Notes: generated by a model not told the origin, from the sequence alone. DNA of 64,000 nt from Thiocapsa roseopersicina (GCF_900106925.1 NZ_FNNZ01000006.1:124001-188000), one strand, 5' to 3'. Shown: positions 44,177-52,732, counted from the first letter of the stretch. A program made the numbers and translations.

Positions 44177-45705
44177 GCCATCTGGTCATTGCCCCGGTCC
44201 TCTTCCCGCTCTTTGCGGCAACCCTGTTGCTGCTGTTGCGGCGCGTCATGCCCTTGCGCTTACGACGCAGCCTGAATCTCGTCGCGCTCGTCATCCAGAT
44301 CCTGCTGGTGTCTCTTCTGGCTCAGCGTGTCGCCGGGGGCGAGATCCTGGTGTATGCGCTCGGCAACTGGCCGGCGCCCTACGGGATCGTCATGGTCGCG
44401 GATCGTCTGAGCGTCTGGATGCTGCTCGTCACGAGCCTGCTCGCCTTCTTCGCCATGCTCTATGCCGTGCGCGGGACGGATGCCGGAAGCCGGCACTTCC
44501 ATCCGCTCTTTCAGCTCCAGTTGTTCGGTCTGAGCGGTGCCTTTCTGACCGGCGATCTGTTCAATCTTTTTGTCTTCTTCGAGATCCTGCTGCTCGCCTC
44601 CTACGGGCTGCTGCTGCATCGCGGCGGGGCCAATCGGGTGCGCGCGGGGCTGCACTTCGTCGCACTGAATCTCGCGGGGTCAACACTCTTTCTGTTCGCG
44701 GTCGGCACACTCTACGCCATCCTCGGGACGCTCAACATGGCGGACCTCGCGGTGAAGGCGGCGGCGACCCCGCCGGAGAATCTCGGCGTAGTGCGCGCGG
44801 CCGGGCTCCTGTTGTTCGTGGTCTTCGCGCTGAAGGCAGCGCTGATCCCGCTCTATCTCTGGCTGCCCGCGGCCTATTCGTCGACGTCGGCACCGGTGGC
44901 CGCGCTCTTCGCGATCATGACCAAGGTCGGTGCCTACAGCATCCTGCGGGTCTATACCCTGATCTTCGGCGCCGAGGCCGGTCCGGTCGCGAATCTGATC
45001 AGCCCCTGGCTCTTGCCGCTCGCGCTCGCGACCATGGCGATCGGCACCCTGGGCGTGCTGGCCGCGCATGAGCTGCGCAGGCAGGTCGCCTATCTGGTGG
45101 TGGTGTCGGTGGGGTTCCTGTTGACGGCCTTCGCACTGGGGACCGAGGCCAGCATCGGCGCAGGTCTCTATTATCTGGCGCACACGACATTCGCGGCGGC
45201 GGCCTTCTTCCTCTTGGCGGACATCATCGCCATGGGGCGCGGCACGCTTGCGGATCGTCTGGATCCGGGGCCGGTCATCGCCAACGCCAACCTGATTGGT
45301 GCGCTCTTTTTCATCACCGCCATCCTCGTCTCCGGGTTGCCGCCGCTGTCCGGATTTCTCGGTAAGTACATGGTGCTGAACGCCGCGGTGGACCTGCCGA
45401 GCATGCCTTGGGTGTTCGGCGTGATCCTGACCGCCGGGCTCTTCGGCATCATTGCACTCGCCCGCAGCGGCAGCCTTTTGTTCTACCGCGCCGAGGGCCT
45501 GATCGAGCGCACCGGTACCGCCGGGCGATCCGCCGTCGGTCCGAACTGGGGCCGTCTCTTGCCGGTCTTCGGCCTGCTGCTGCTGTGCGTCACGCTGGTC
45601 ATCTGGGCCGGACCCTTGTCCGAGTACACCCGTGCAACCGCCGAGCAGCTCCTGGAGCCCGGCGTCTATATCCGGGCCGTGCTGGGCGACCCCCGACCTG
45701 TATGA
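44173..45705 (+). CDS. mrpD: Na+/H+ antiporter Mrp subunit D
   Basis: 510 residues, NuoM/N-like proton-translocating subunit with about 14 membrane helices. Motifs: GAFLTGDLFNLFVFFEILLL with the key Glu, ALKAALIPLYLWLPAAY with the key Lys, SAPVAALFAIMTKVGAYSI, and GLPPLSGFLGKYMVL. The start overlaps the mrpC stop (ATGA). Together with MrpA it forms the core ion pathway. Confidence 0.96.
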   Translation: MSHLVIAPVLFPLFAATLLLLLRRVMPLRLRRSLNLVALVIQILLVSLLAQRVAGGEILVYALGNWPAPYGIVMVADRLSVWMLLVTSLLAFFAMLYAVRGTDAGSRHFHPLFQLQLFGLSGAFLTGDLFNLFVFFEILLLASYGLLLHRGGANRVRAGLHFVALNLAGSTLFLFAVGTLYAILGTLNMADLAVKAAATPPENLGVVRAAGLLLFVVFALKAALIPLYLWLPAAYSSTSAPVAALFAIMTKVGAYSILRVYTLIFGAEAGPVANLISPWLLPLALATMAIGTLGVLAAHELRRQVAYLVVVSVGFLLTAFALGTEASIGAGLYYLAHTTFAAAAFFLLADIIAMGRGTLADRLDPGPVIANANLIGALFFITAILVSGLPPLSGFLGKYMVLNAAVDLPSMPWVFGVILTAGLFGIIALARSGSLLFYRAEGLIERTGTAGRSAVGPNWGRLLPVFGLLLLCVTLVIWAGPLSEYTRATAEQLLEPGVYIRAVLGDPRPV

Positions 45706-45721
45706 CCGGAGTGCATAAGCG

Positions 45722-46216
45722 ATGAAGCTCAGGCTGCTGCCTCACCCCATCCTCACGCCGGTCCTGGCCCTGATCTGGCTCCTGCTGGTCAACAGCCTGT
45801 CGCCCGGTCAGATTCTCTTGGGCCTGATCCTGGGATGGGCGATCCCGGTCTTCACGCTGCGTTTCTGGCCGGAGCGGGTCAGGGTCCACAAGCCACTGAC
45901 CTTGATGCGATTTTTGGCGGTCGTCATGTACGACATCCTGGTGGCCAACCTCGCGGTCGCCGCCCTGATCCTGGGCGGTCCGAAGCACGTCAAGCCGGCC
46001 TTCGTCCGCGTGCCGCTTGCCTTGCGCACGGATCTGGGGATCAGCCTGCTCGCCAATACGGTCTCCCTGACGCCGGGCACCGTCTCGGCCTGGCTCAGCC
46101 CGGATCGCAGCCATTTGGTCGTTCATGGACTCAAGGTCAACGACCCCGACGCCCTGATCGCCGAGATCAAGCGTCGCTACGAGGCACCGATCAAAGAGGT
46201 CTTCGAGCCATGCTGA
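45722..46216 (+). CDS. mrpE: Na+/H+ antiporter Mrp subunit E
   Basis: 164 residues. Membrane subunit with two N-terminal helices (TPVLALIWLLLVNSLSPGQILL) and a cytoplasmic C-terminal domain. Family motifs ANTVSLTPGTVSAWLSPD and VVHGLKVNDPDALIAEIKRRYE are present. It lies 16 bp after mrpD and overlaps mrpF by 7 nt. Confidence 0.95.
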   Translation: MKLRLLPHPILTPVLALIWLLLVNSLSPGQILLGLILGWAIPVFTLRFWPERVRVHKPLTLMRFLAVVMYDILVANLAVAALILGGPKHVKPAFVRVPLALRTDLGISLLANTVSLTPGTVSAWLSPDRSHLVVHGLKVNDPDALIAEIKRRYEAPIKEVFEPC

Positions 46217-46479
46217 GCATCGCCGTCTCCATCGCCTTCGCACTGGTCTCCGGGGCGCTGCTGCTGAGCCTCTGGCGTCTGCTCCGGGGGCCGGACAAGC
46301 CGGACCGCATCCTGGCGCTCGACACCCTCTACATCAATACCATCGCCTTGCTGGTCCTGCTCGGGATCCATCTGAGCAGCTCGCTGTATTTCGAGGCCGC
46401 GCTTTTGATCGCCATGATGGGGTTTGTCGGTACGGTGGCACTCTGCAAATATCTCCTGCGCGGCGATATCATCGAATAA
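46210..46479 (+). CDS. mrpF: Na+/H+ antiporter Mrp subunit F
   Basis: 89 residues, three membrane helices. Motifs RLLRGPDKPDRILALDTLYINTI (split by the membrane) and AALLIAMMGFVGTVALCKYL identify MrpF. The start lies within the last codons of mrpE. The stop codon TAA (46477-46479) is directly joined to an inverted-repeat element, which separates the gene from mrpG. Confidence 0.95.
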   Translation: MLSIAVSIAFALVSGALLLSLWRLLRGPDKPDRILALDTLYINTIALLVLLGIHLSSSLYFEAALLIAMMGFVGTVALCKYLLRGDIIE

Positions 46480-46571
46480 TGAAAGCGCGTCTTTTGGTGG
46501 ACTTTTGTAATGTTCGAGGGTTTGGCGAGCGTCGCGGGCATCTGTTCGCGTTGGAGCTGACGCGCTTTCAT
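46479..46571. repeat. 93-bp inverted-repeat element, family 1 (copy I), first half of the mrpF-mrpG unit
   Basis: Perfect 13-bp arms ATGAAAGCGCGTC (46479-46491) and GACGCGCTTTCAT (46559-46571). It starts on the last base of the mrpF stop codon. A T-rich linker (46572-46596, with CCTTTTGTTTTTTC) follows, so on the sense strand it resembles a long hairpin plus T-run. Confidence 0.85.
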
Positions 46572-46596
46572 AATGTTTAATTCCTTTTGTTTTTTC

Positions 46597-46684
46597 TTCA
46601 ATCGCGTCGACTCCATGCTCTGATGGGGCCACGTGGGTATGATCCGGTACAGCCTCTATCCATCACGCCGAGGACGCGATTGAA
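46597..46684 (+). repeat. 88-bp inverted-repeat element, family 1 (copy L), carrying the mrpG start context
   Basis: Perfect 12-bp arms TTCAATCGCGTC (46597-46608) and GACGCGATTGAA (46673-46684). The last A of the element is the A of the mrpG ATG. The left end (arm plus GACTCC) and the right end through the first four codons are nearly identical to the element upstream of urtE. The GAGGA at 46670 acts as Shine-Dalgarno. Confidence 0.85.
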
Positions 46685-47037
46685 TGCTTGAGATGATGTT
46701 GTCGGTCCTGATCGTCGTCGGTGCGCTCTTCACCTTCATCGGGTCCTTGGGTCTCGCCCGGCTCGACGATTTCTACACGCGCCTGCATGGCCCGACCAAG
46801 GCCACCACCCTCGGCGTGGGCGCGCTGCTGATTGCATCGGTGCTCTACTTCAGTACCCGCGGCGAGGGGCTTAGCCTGCATGAGATCCTGGTGACGCTCT
46901 TCCTCTTCATCACGGCCCCGGTCAGTGCGCACCTGCTCGCCAAGGCCGCGCTGCATCTGCGCGTGCGCTCGATTGCACCGCCCCCGCCCGAGGCCGAGGA
47001 GCCGTTGGCCGATACCCGCGTCCGGACCGGCGACTAG
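46684..47037 (+). CDS. mrpG: Na+/H+ antiporter Mrp subunit G
   Basis: 117 residues, three helices. Family features: LIVVGALFTFIGSLGLARL, DDFYTRLHGPTKATTLGVG and ITAPVSAHLLAKAAL. Last gene of the mrp operon, 204 bp from mrpF because of the inserted compound repeat. Its first codons (ATGCTTGAGAT) are identical to those of urtE. Confidence 0.94.
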   Translation: MLEMMLSVLIVVGALFTFIGSLGLARLDDFYTRLHGPTKATTLGVGALLIASVLYFSTRGEGLSLHEILVTLFLFITAPVSAHLLAKAALHLRVRSIAPPPPEAEEPLADTRVRTGD

Positions 47038-47100
47038 GTCCGATCAAGCCTTGTCGGCCTTTGCGACCCAAGCGACCCTCAAGCGCGAGGCTCATCGGCC

Positions 47101-49074
47101 ATGATCATCGTGGGCATCGATACCGGCGGGACCTTCACCGACCTGGTGCTATGGCGCGACGGCCGGGTACGGACGCATAAGGTCCTCTCGACCCCGGCGG
47201 CGCCCGAGCAGGCGATCCTGCGCGGGATCGCCGAGCTGGGTCTGGATCCGGCCGGGTTGCACGTCATCCACGGGAGCACGGTAGCGACCAATGCGGTTCT
47301 CGAGGGCAAGGGCGTCCGAACACTCTATGTCGCCAATCGCGGGCTCGGCGATCTCTTGACCATCGGTCGCCAAGCACGACCGGACCTCTACGACCTCCAA
47401 CCGCCGGCACGGCTTCCGCCGGTTCCGCCCGAGCTCTGTGTCGAGACCGGCGGACGTCTCGGCGCCGACGGCGATTGGGTCGAACCCCTGACCGCCGCCG
47501 ACCTGGACGCGCTCAAGACGACGGTCATGCGGCTCGCCCCCGAGTCGGTCGCGATCAACCTGCTCTTTTCCTATCTGGACGACAGTGCCGAGCGGGCCTT
47601 GGAGGACGCGATGCCCGAGGGCCTGTTCGTCGCGCGCTCCTCCGAGGTCCTGCCGCTCGTCGGCGAATACGAACGCGGGATCGCCACCTGGATCAACGCG
47701 CGCATCGGGCCCATCGTCGCACGCTATATCGGGCGCCTTGCCGACGGTCTGTCGGGGGCACGGGTCTCGGTCATGCAAAGCAGCGGAGAGGCGGTCACGG
47801 CGAATCAGGCCGCCCGGCACACCGCGCGCCTGCTGCTCTCGGGTCCGGCCGGCGGACTCGCCGGGGCGGCCTTCGCCGCGGCGCAGACCGGCTGTCCGCG
47901 GTTGCTGACGTTCGACATGGGCGGGACCTCCACAGATGTCGCCGTAGTCGACGGCGAGCCGCGTCTCACCACCGACGGGCACATCGCCGGCTTCCCCGTC
48001 GCGCTGCCGATGGTCGACATGCATACCATCGGGGCCGGCGGGGGCTCGATCGCGCGGCTCGATGCAGGCGGCATGCTCCTGGTCGGACCCGAGTCCGCCG
48101 GGGCCGACCCGGGACCTGCCTGCTATGACCGCGGCGGACGCGAGGCGACCGTGACCGACGCCAACCTGGTGCTCGGGCGGCTCGACCCGAACGGATTCCT
48201 CGGCGGGCGGATGCGCTTGAACCCGGACGCCGCCCGTGCCGCCCTGGGACGACTCGCGCACACCATGGGGCTCTCGATCGAGGAGACGGCGCTGGGCGTG
48301 ATCCGTCTGGCCGACGAGCATATGGCGCGCGCCCTGCGGGTGATCTCGGTGCAGCGCGGGCTGGATCCGCGCGATTTCATCCTGACCTCGTTCGGCGGTG
48401 CCGGCGGTCTGCATGTCTGCGCCCTGGCCGAGGCGTTGGGCATGACACGCGCCCTGGTGCCTGTGCATGCCGGTGTCCTCTCGGCACTCGGGATGCTAGT
48501 GACCCCGGCCGGACGAACCCTGACCCGGACGCGCCTCGGACTGCTCGCCGACGCCGGCGATGCCGAGATCGCGGCGGCGCTCGACGCGCTCGCCGAGTCC
48601 GGGATCACCGAACTGGAGCAGGAAGGCGTGGCCCGCGCTGATCTGCGTGTCGAGCGCTCGCTCGATCTGCGTTATCGCGGCCAATCCCATACGCTCAACC
48701 TGCACTGGGCTAGCGTCGCGGACGCCATCGCCGCGTTTCACGCGCAGCACCGGGATCGCTACGGTCACCGGCTCGACCTGCCGGTCGAGCTGGTCAATCT
48801 GCGGGTGCGCGTACGCGGCCCGATCCCGAATCTTGAGCTGCCGCCGATCGGGGCGTCCGGCCGAGGGAGCCCGACCGGAAGCTCCGCTGCCTACGGATGT
48901 CCGACGCCGGTCGCCTGCTGGACACGCGAGGATCTCGGTCAAGGGCGCGGGCTGCTTGGACCGGCGATCATCGCAGACGCACTGGCCACCACCTGGCTCG
49001 CCCCCGGCTGGCGGGCCGATCTGGACGCGGTCGGGAACCTGATGCTACAAAGAGCGGTCGGAGAAAAGCCCTAG
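47101..49074 (+). CDS. hyuA: Hydantoinase/oxoprolinase family protein (HyuA-like)
   Basis: 657 residues. ATP-dependent amidohydrolase of the HyuA/N-methylhydantoinase A family with an ASKHA fold. N-terminal GIDTGGTFTDLVLW phosphate loop, IHGSTVATNAVLEGKG, the central LTFDMGGTSTDVAVV second phosphate loop, HTIGAGGGSIARLD, and the GPESAGADPGPACYDRGG segment are all present, followed by a C-terminal domain. Members hydrolyse 5-oxoproline, hydantoins or carbonyl-containing rings, usually with a HyuB partner; no hyuB is adjacent, so the substrate is uncertain. It follows mrpG by 63 bp. Just after its stop codon a GTCGTT-type repeat begins. Confidence 0.9.
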   Translation: MIIVGIDTGGTFTDLVLWRDGRVRTHKVLSTPAAPEQAILRGIAELGLDPAGLHVIHGSTVATNAVLEGKGVRTLYVANRGLGDLLTIGRQARPDLYDLQPPARLPPVPPELCVETGGRLGADGDWVEPLTAADLDALKTTVMRLAPESVAINLLFSYLDDSAERALEDAMPEGLFVARSSEVLPLVGEYERGIATWINARIGPIVARYIGRLADGLSGARVSVMQSSGEAVTANQAARHTARLLLSGPAGGLAGAAFAAAQTGCPRLLTFDMGGTSTDVAVVDGEPRLTTDGHIAGFPVALPMVDMHTIGAGGGSIARLDAGGMLLVGPESAGADPGPACYDRGGREATVTDANLVLGRLDPNGFLGGRMRLNPDAARAALGRLAHTMGLSIEETALGVIRLADEHMARALRVISVQRGLDPRDFILTSFGGAGGLHVCALAEALGMTRALVPVHAGVLSALGMLVTPAGRTLTRTRLGLLADAGDAEIAAALDALAESGITELEQEGVARADLRVERSLDLRYRGQSHTLNLHWASVADAIAAFHAQHRDRYGHRLDLPVELVNLRVRVRGPIPNLELPPIGASGRGSPTGSSAAYGCPTPVACWTREDLGQGRGLLGPAIIADALATTWLAPGWRADLDAVGNLMLQRAVGEKP

Positions 49075-49078
49075 TCGA

Positions 49079-49175
49079 GCGGTGCAGAGATTCCGAGACC
49101 GCCCGAGATCATTGTCGTTGTCGTATCGATGGTCGATTACGACAACGACAACGAACGGTCTCGACACATCTGCCG
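49079..49175. repeat. GTCGTT-type inverted-repeat element, family 3 (copy 2)
   Basis: Reverse-orientation relative of 18161-18290. Same outer sequence (GCAGAGATTCCGAGACCG... to CGGTCTCGACACATCTGCC) but with only two to three hexamer units on each side, so the two copies differ mainly in array length. It begins 4 bp after the hyuA stop codon. Confidence 0.85.
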
Positions 49176-49263
49176 TGCTGTATCAGCCGGACAACCGCAA
49201 AGGGACAGATCGCCACCGGCCACGCCCGGCTCGGCACGCCACCACCACTCCTTCAGGACATCC

Positions 49264-50451
49264 ATGACGCTCTACGGATTGCTCGACGTCGACATCCTGT
49301 CCGCCGTGCTCATCACGCTCGGCATGACCCATATCACCATCGTTGCCGTGACGGTCTATCTGCACCGTGCACAAGCGCATCGGGCGCTCGATCTGCATCC
49401 GGCGGTCTCGCACTTCTTTCGCTTCTGGCTCTGGCTCACGACCGGGATGGTGACCAAGGAATGGGTCGGCGTCCATCGGCGTCATCATGCCAAGTGCGAG
49501 ACCGTCGAGGACCCGCATAGCCCGCAGGTCTTGGGCCTGCGCAAGGTCTTGGGCGAGGGCGCGGAGCTCTACGCACAAGCCGCGAGCGATCGCGCAGCCG
49601 TCGAGCGCTACGGCCAAGGCACCCCGGATGACTGGATCGAGCGTCGGCTTTACAGCCGCTTTTCCTGGCAGGGGGTCGCGCTCATGCTGGTCCTGGATGT
49701 GGTTCTCTTCGGCGTCTACGGCATCGTGATCTGGGCCGTTCAGATGCTCTGGATCCCCATCTTCGCCGCCGGTGTCATCAACGGCGTCGGGCACTATTTC
49801 GGCTATCGCAACTTCGAGCCGCCGGATGCCTCCACCAACATCGTCCCCTGGGGCATCCTGATCGGCGGCGAAGAGCTGCACAACAATCACCATGCCTTCC
49901 CCAGCTCGGCGCGACTCGCGTCGAAATGGTGGGAATTCGATATCGGCTGGATGTATATCCGCATCCTCACGGCACTGCGGCTGGCGAAGGTCCGCCGGGT
50001 CGCACCCAACCCGCAGGTGGTCCCGGGCAAGTCGCAACTGGATCTCGAGACCCTGCGTGCGGTGATCACGAGCCGGATGCACGTCTTTGCGCGCTACGGG
50101 AAAGAGGTGATGGTCCCGGTCTCGCGCGAGGAGCTGTGCCGCGACGCGGAGCACTGCAAACGCTTGGTCAGGCGTGCGCGAAGACTGCTCCTGACCGAGG
50201 GCCAGCGACTCGACCTCGCCGCTCGCGGCAGTTTGGAGCAGATCCTTGCCAAGAATCAGACGCTCGCCACCGTCTATCACTTTCGCGAGCGCCTGCAGGA
50301 GATCTGGGACCGCAAGGCGCCCAGCCAGGAGGCGTTGCTTCACGCGCTTCAGGATTGGTGTCAGCAGGCCGAGGCGACGGGGATTCAGGCGTTGGAACGG
50401 TTCTCCAGGAACCTGCGCGGATTTGCACTGGCGCCGACGCTTGCTCGGTAA
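49264..50451 (+). CDS. Membrane fatty acid desaturase (delta-9 type)
   Basis: 395 residues. Introduces a double bond in acyl chains of CoA or phospholipids in the membrane. Three histidine boxes are visible: HRAQAHR (near residue 37), HRRHH (near 75) and HNNHH (near 205). Four hydrophobic segments surround them, and the C-terminal 110 residues are a hydrophilic extension. The last box (GGEELHNNHHAFPSSAR) is typical of bacterial acyl-lipid delta-9 desaturases. The start at 49264 has AGGA 5 nt upstream. The stop TAA touches an inverted-repeat element; the gene is convergent with mlaC. Confidence 0.92.
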   Translation: MTLYGLLDVDILSAVLITLGMTHITIVAVTVYLHRAQAHRALDLHPAVSHFFRFWLWLTTGMVTKEWVGVHRRHHAKCETVEDPHSPQVLGLRKVLGEGAELYAQAASDRAAVERYGQGTPDDWIERRLYSRFSWQGVALMLVLDVVLFGVYGIVIWAVQMLWIPIFAAGVINGVGHYFGYRNFEPPDASTNIVPWGILIGGEELHNNHHAFPSSARLASKWWEFDIGWMYIRILTALRLAKVRRVAPNPQVVPGKSQLDLETLRAVITSRMHVFARYGKEVMVPVSREELCRDAEHCKRLVRRARRLLLTEGQRLDLAARGSLEQILAKNQTLATVYHFRERLQEIWDRKAPSQEALLHALQDWCQQAEATGIQALERFSRNLRGFALAPTLAR

Positions 50452-50538
50452 TTAAACCGCGCGCTGCGCAGTATACGAGTTTTTTGAATGGGATCGGCCG
50501 CGGCAGGCTTGACGACCGCTGGAGCCGGCGCGGTTTAA
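50452..50538. repeat. 87-bp inverted-repeat element, family 1 (copy E)
   Basis: Arms TTAAACCGCGCG (50452-50463) and GGCGCGGTTTAA (50527-50538). It begins on the base after the desaturase stop codon. The full length is homologous, in reverse orientation, to copy A at 13023-13109, including a shared GAATGGGATCGGCC-like centre. Confidence 0.88.
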
Positions 50539-50560
50539 GATTTTGAAAAATAAATCCTCT

Positions 50561-50647
50561 TTAAACCGCGCCAGCTCCGACAGTTATCGGTGCTGGCGCG
50601 GCCAAGCCAATCCAACACACGACGCATATTGCACCGGGCGCGGTTTT
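50561..50647. repeat. 87-bp inverted-repeat element, family 1 (copy F)
   Basis: Arms TTAAACCGCGCC (50561-50572) and GGCGCGGTTTT (50637-50647). It ends 2 bp before the mlaC stop codon and lies opposite in orientation to copy E, with a 22-bp AT-rich linker (50539-50560) between the two. Together they fill the space between two converging genes. Confidence 0.85.
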
Positions 50648-50649
50648 GG

Positions 50650-51276
50650 TCAACGCCGGGTGTTGTTCCGGGTGGTCAACTCCTCAAGCAACCCGTCGAT
50701 GCCGCGACGCTGCGCAACCGACGTGAACTGATTCCGATACGAGGCCAGCAGGCTGATCTCCTGAACCGCCACGTCGTAGGCCCGCCATCGCCCGTCGCTG
50801 TAGGCCATCCGATAGTCCACCCGCACGGGCTGCCCGCCCGGCTGCTGGATCTCGGTGCGAACCAGCGTGCGTGTGGCGCCGGGCTCCAGCTGCATGGGGA
50901 GGAAGCGGATGTCCCAGGAGCTGAGGGCGTCGAGCGCGGAGGAATAGGTCTGGATCAAGAGCCGCTGAAACTCCGCTTGGAACACCCGGCGCTGCTCCGG
51001 CGTCGCATCCCGCCAATAGGGTCCGAGCGCCAGGGCCGAGACACGCGGAACATCCACATGGGGCAGGAACAGCTCATCGACCAGACGATGGACATAGCCG
51101 GGGTCGGTCTTGAGCAGGTTCCGATCCTCGCGAAGCACCCGCATCAGGCCGTCCGAGACCTGCTGGATGATGCGTTGCGGCTCGTTGAGCCCGCCGTACG
51201 CCGTCGCCGGGACGAGCACTGCGCATTGAAGCAAAAGAAGCGTCGCCCATGGGGCGCGATAGTTCACTGGGATCAT
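50650..51276 (-). CDS. mlaC: MlaC-like phospholipid-binding periplasmic protein
   Basis: 208 residues. Signal peptide (WATLLLLQCAVLVPATAYG) and a Tol/Ttg2D-type (MlaC) domain: PQRIIQQVSDGLMRVLRED, LVDELFLPHVDVPRVSALAL, WRDATPEQRRVFQAEFQRLL, TYSSAL and the C-terminal RAYDVAVQEISLLASYRNQF. It shuttles phospholipids between the outer membrane Mla complex and the inner membrane MlaFEDB transporter. Here it stands alone; mlaEFDB are not in the window. Divergent from the thioesterase gene. Confidence 0.9.
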   Translation of the reverse strand: MIPVNYRAPWATLLLLQCAVLVPATAYGGLNEPQRIIQQVSDGLMRVLREDRNLLKTDPGYVHRLVDELFLPHVDVPRVSALALGPYWRDATPEQRRVFQAEFQRLLIQTYSSALDALSSWDIRFLPMQLEPGATRTLVRTEIQQPGGQPVRVDYRMAYSDGRWRAYDVAVQEISLLASYRNQFTSVAQRRGIDGLLEELTTRNNTRR

Positions 51277-51397
51277 GGGTCACTATCCGATCCGGTTGCC
51301 CGGTTTCCTGTAAGGGTATACTTCGACACCGCGTCCGGCGAAGGGGTTGCATGCCCGCTCGACGACATTCGGACCATCAGTCGTGAAGGAGAGACCC

Positions 51398-51835
51398 ATG
51401 ACGAACCCCCAGCTGCCCGCTCAGCCAACCCAGGCCGATCTGAAGGACTTTTTTCTCAAGGACCGTTTCGCTGCACACGTCGGCATCGAGCTTCTGGAGA
51501 TGGCGCCCGGCCGGGCCAAGGCCAAGCTCGAGATCCATGATCACCACCGCAACGCCGTCGGCGTCGTCCACGGCGGAGCCATCTTCAGTCTGGCCGATCT
51601 GGTCTTCGCCGTCGCCTCCAACTCACACGGCACCGTCGCGCTCGGGATCAACGTTTCCATCTCCTACATGACCGCCGCCCGTGGCGGGACACTCGTCGCC
51701 GAGGCCGAAGAGGTCTCGATCAACCCCAAGCTCGCCACCTATCTGATCCGCATCCGCGACGACGACCAGACCCTGATCGCGCTCTTTCAGGGGACGGTGT
51801 ATCGGAAACGCGAGACGCTGCCGGTGACGGAGTGA
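51398..51835 (+). CDS. PaaI-family thioesterase (hotdog fold)
   Basis: 145 residues. Single hotdog domain with NAVGVVHGGAIFSLADLVFA (catalytic HGG loop), VALGINVSISYMTAARGGTL and LIALFQGTVYRK. The family hydrolyses acyl- or aryl-CoA thioesters. The start at 51398 has GAAGGAGAG upstream at good spacing. No phenylacetate or other degradation genes are nearby, so the substrate is unknown. Confidence 0.9.
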   Translation: MTNPQLPAQPTQADLKDFFLKDRFAAHVGIELLEMAPGRAKAKLEIHDHHRNAVGVVHGGAIFSLADLVFAVASNSHGTVALGINVSISYMTAARGGTLVAEAEEVSINPKLATYLIRIRDDDQTLIALFQGTVYRKRETLPVTE

Positions 51836-51952
51836 CGGAGTGACGGCCGGTAGGATGGGACACTAGGCGGAAATGCTCGCGGCCCGCAACAAACGCACGT
51901 GACCGAGGCACTCATCGAGGCAGCACCCCGCGCAACGGGGCGCTGCTCGGAC

Positions 51953-52648
51953 TCACACCGTCAGGTATTGCTTGACGAGATCCTCGGTCAGATCGGGCAT
52001 GGCCCCGCTCGCCATCAGCCGTCCGCGATCGAGGATGATGAAACGATCGGCGACGCGGCGGGCGAAGGGGAGCTTCTGCTCGACCAGGATGACGGTGAGG
52101 TTCAGGTCGGTCATGAGACGGCGGATAATGTCGCCGATCTCGTGGACGATGTTGGGCTGGATGCCTTCGGTGGGCTCGTCGAGGATGAGGAGCTTGGGGT
52201 CGATGACGAGTGCTCGGCCGATGGCCAACTGTTGTTGCTGACCGCCGGAGAGATCGCCGCCGCGTCGCCCGAGCATCTCTTTGAGCACCGGGAAGAGCTC
52301 GAAGATATAGCCGGGGATCTGTTTGGCGCGATCGGGCCGCGCGGCGAGACCGATCCGCAGATTCTCCTCGACGGTCAGCAGCGGGAAGATCTGGCGACCT
52401 TGCGGGACATAGCCGATCCCGAGAGGTGCTCGGCGTTCTGCGGTGAGTCGGGCGAGATCCTGGCCCTCATAGCTCAGGGAACCCGAGCGCAACGGGAGCA
52501 GCCCCATGATGCATTGCATCAGTGTGGTCTTGCCGACTCCGTTGCGACCCATCACGCAGGTGCACTGACCCTGCGGGATCTCGACATCCAGGTCCCAGAG
52601 TGTGTGGCTCTCGCCGTAAAACTGGTTGAGTCCCGAAATCTCAAGCAT
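51953..52648 (-). CDS. urtE: Urea ABC transporter ATP-binding protein UrtE
   Basis: 231 residues, LivF-type ATPase. Walker A GRNGVGKTTLMQ, Q-loop VPQGRQIFPLLTVEENL, signature DLSGGQQQQLAIGRAL, Walker B LLILDEPTEGIQPNIV. The C-terminal IVEQKLPFARRVADRF and the TEGIQPNIV wording are typical of UrtE. Last gene of urtABCDE. Its ATG and ribosome-binding site lie in an inverted-repeat element, with first codons ATGCTTGAGATT, the same as mrpG over the first 11 bases. Confidence 0.93.
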   Translation of the reverse strand: MLEISGLNQFYGESHTLWDLDVEIPQGQCTCVMGRNGVGKTTLMQCIMGLLPLRSGSLSYEGQDLARLTAERRAPLGIGYVPQGRQIFPLLTVEENLRIGLAARPDRAKQIPGYIFELFPVLKEMLGRRGGDLSGGQQQQLAIGRALVIDPKLLILDEPTEGIQPNIVHEIGDIIRRLMTDLNLTVILVEQKLPFARRVADRFIILDRGRLMASGAMPDLTEDLVKQYLTV

Positions 52649-52732
52649 TGAATCGCGTCCGAGGTTTGAGTCGATGTCGTCATGTACCGCCGCGTCGATG
52701 CCCCGAAAGACCTCGGAGTCGACGCGATTCAA
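52648..52732 (-). repeat. 85-bp inverted-repeat element, family 1 (copy K), carrying the urtE start context
   Basis: Perfect 12-bp arms TTGAATCGCGTC and GACGCGATTCAA (52648-52659 and 52721-52732). Read in the urt direction, it ends with GGACGCGATT-C-AATG, the last A being the first base of the urtE start codon. The left end is almost identical to copy L upstream of mrpG. Confidence 0.88.

Noticed and set aside
46479-46684. Small RNA gene or riboswitch between mrpF and mrpG
   Set aside because: The same structure with different arms occurs at unrelated genes, which fits a dispersed repeat better than a specific riboswitch; kept as a repeat until tested.
47149-48468. A 439-codon minus-strand frame inside hyuA
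   Set aside because: Antisense to clear HyuA motifs, no recognisable domain or ribosome-binding site.
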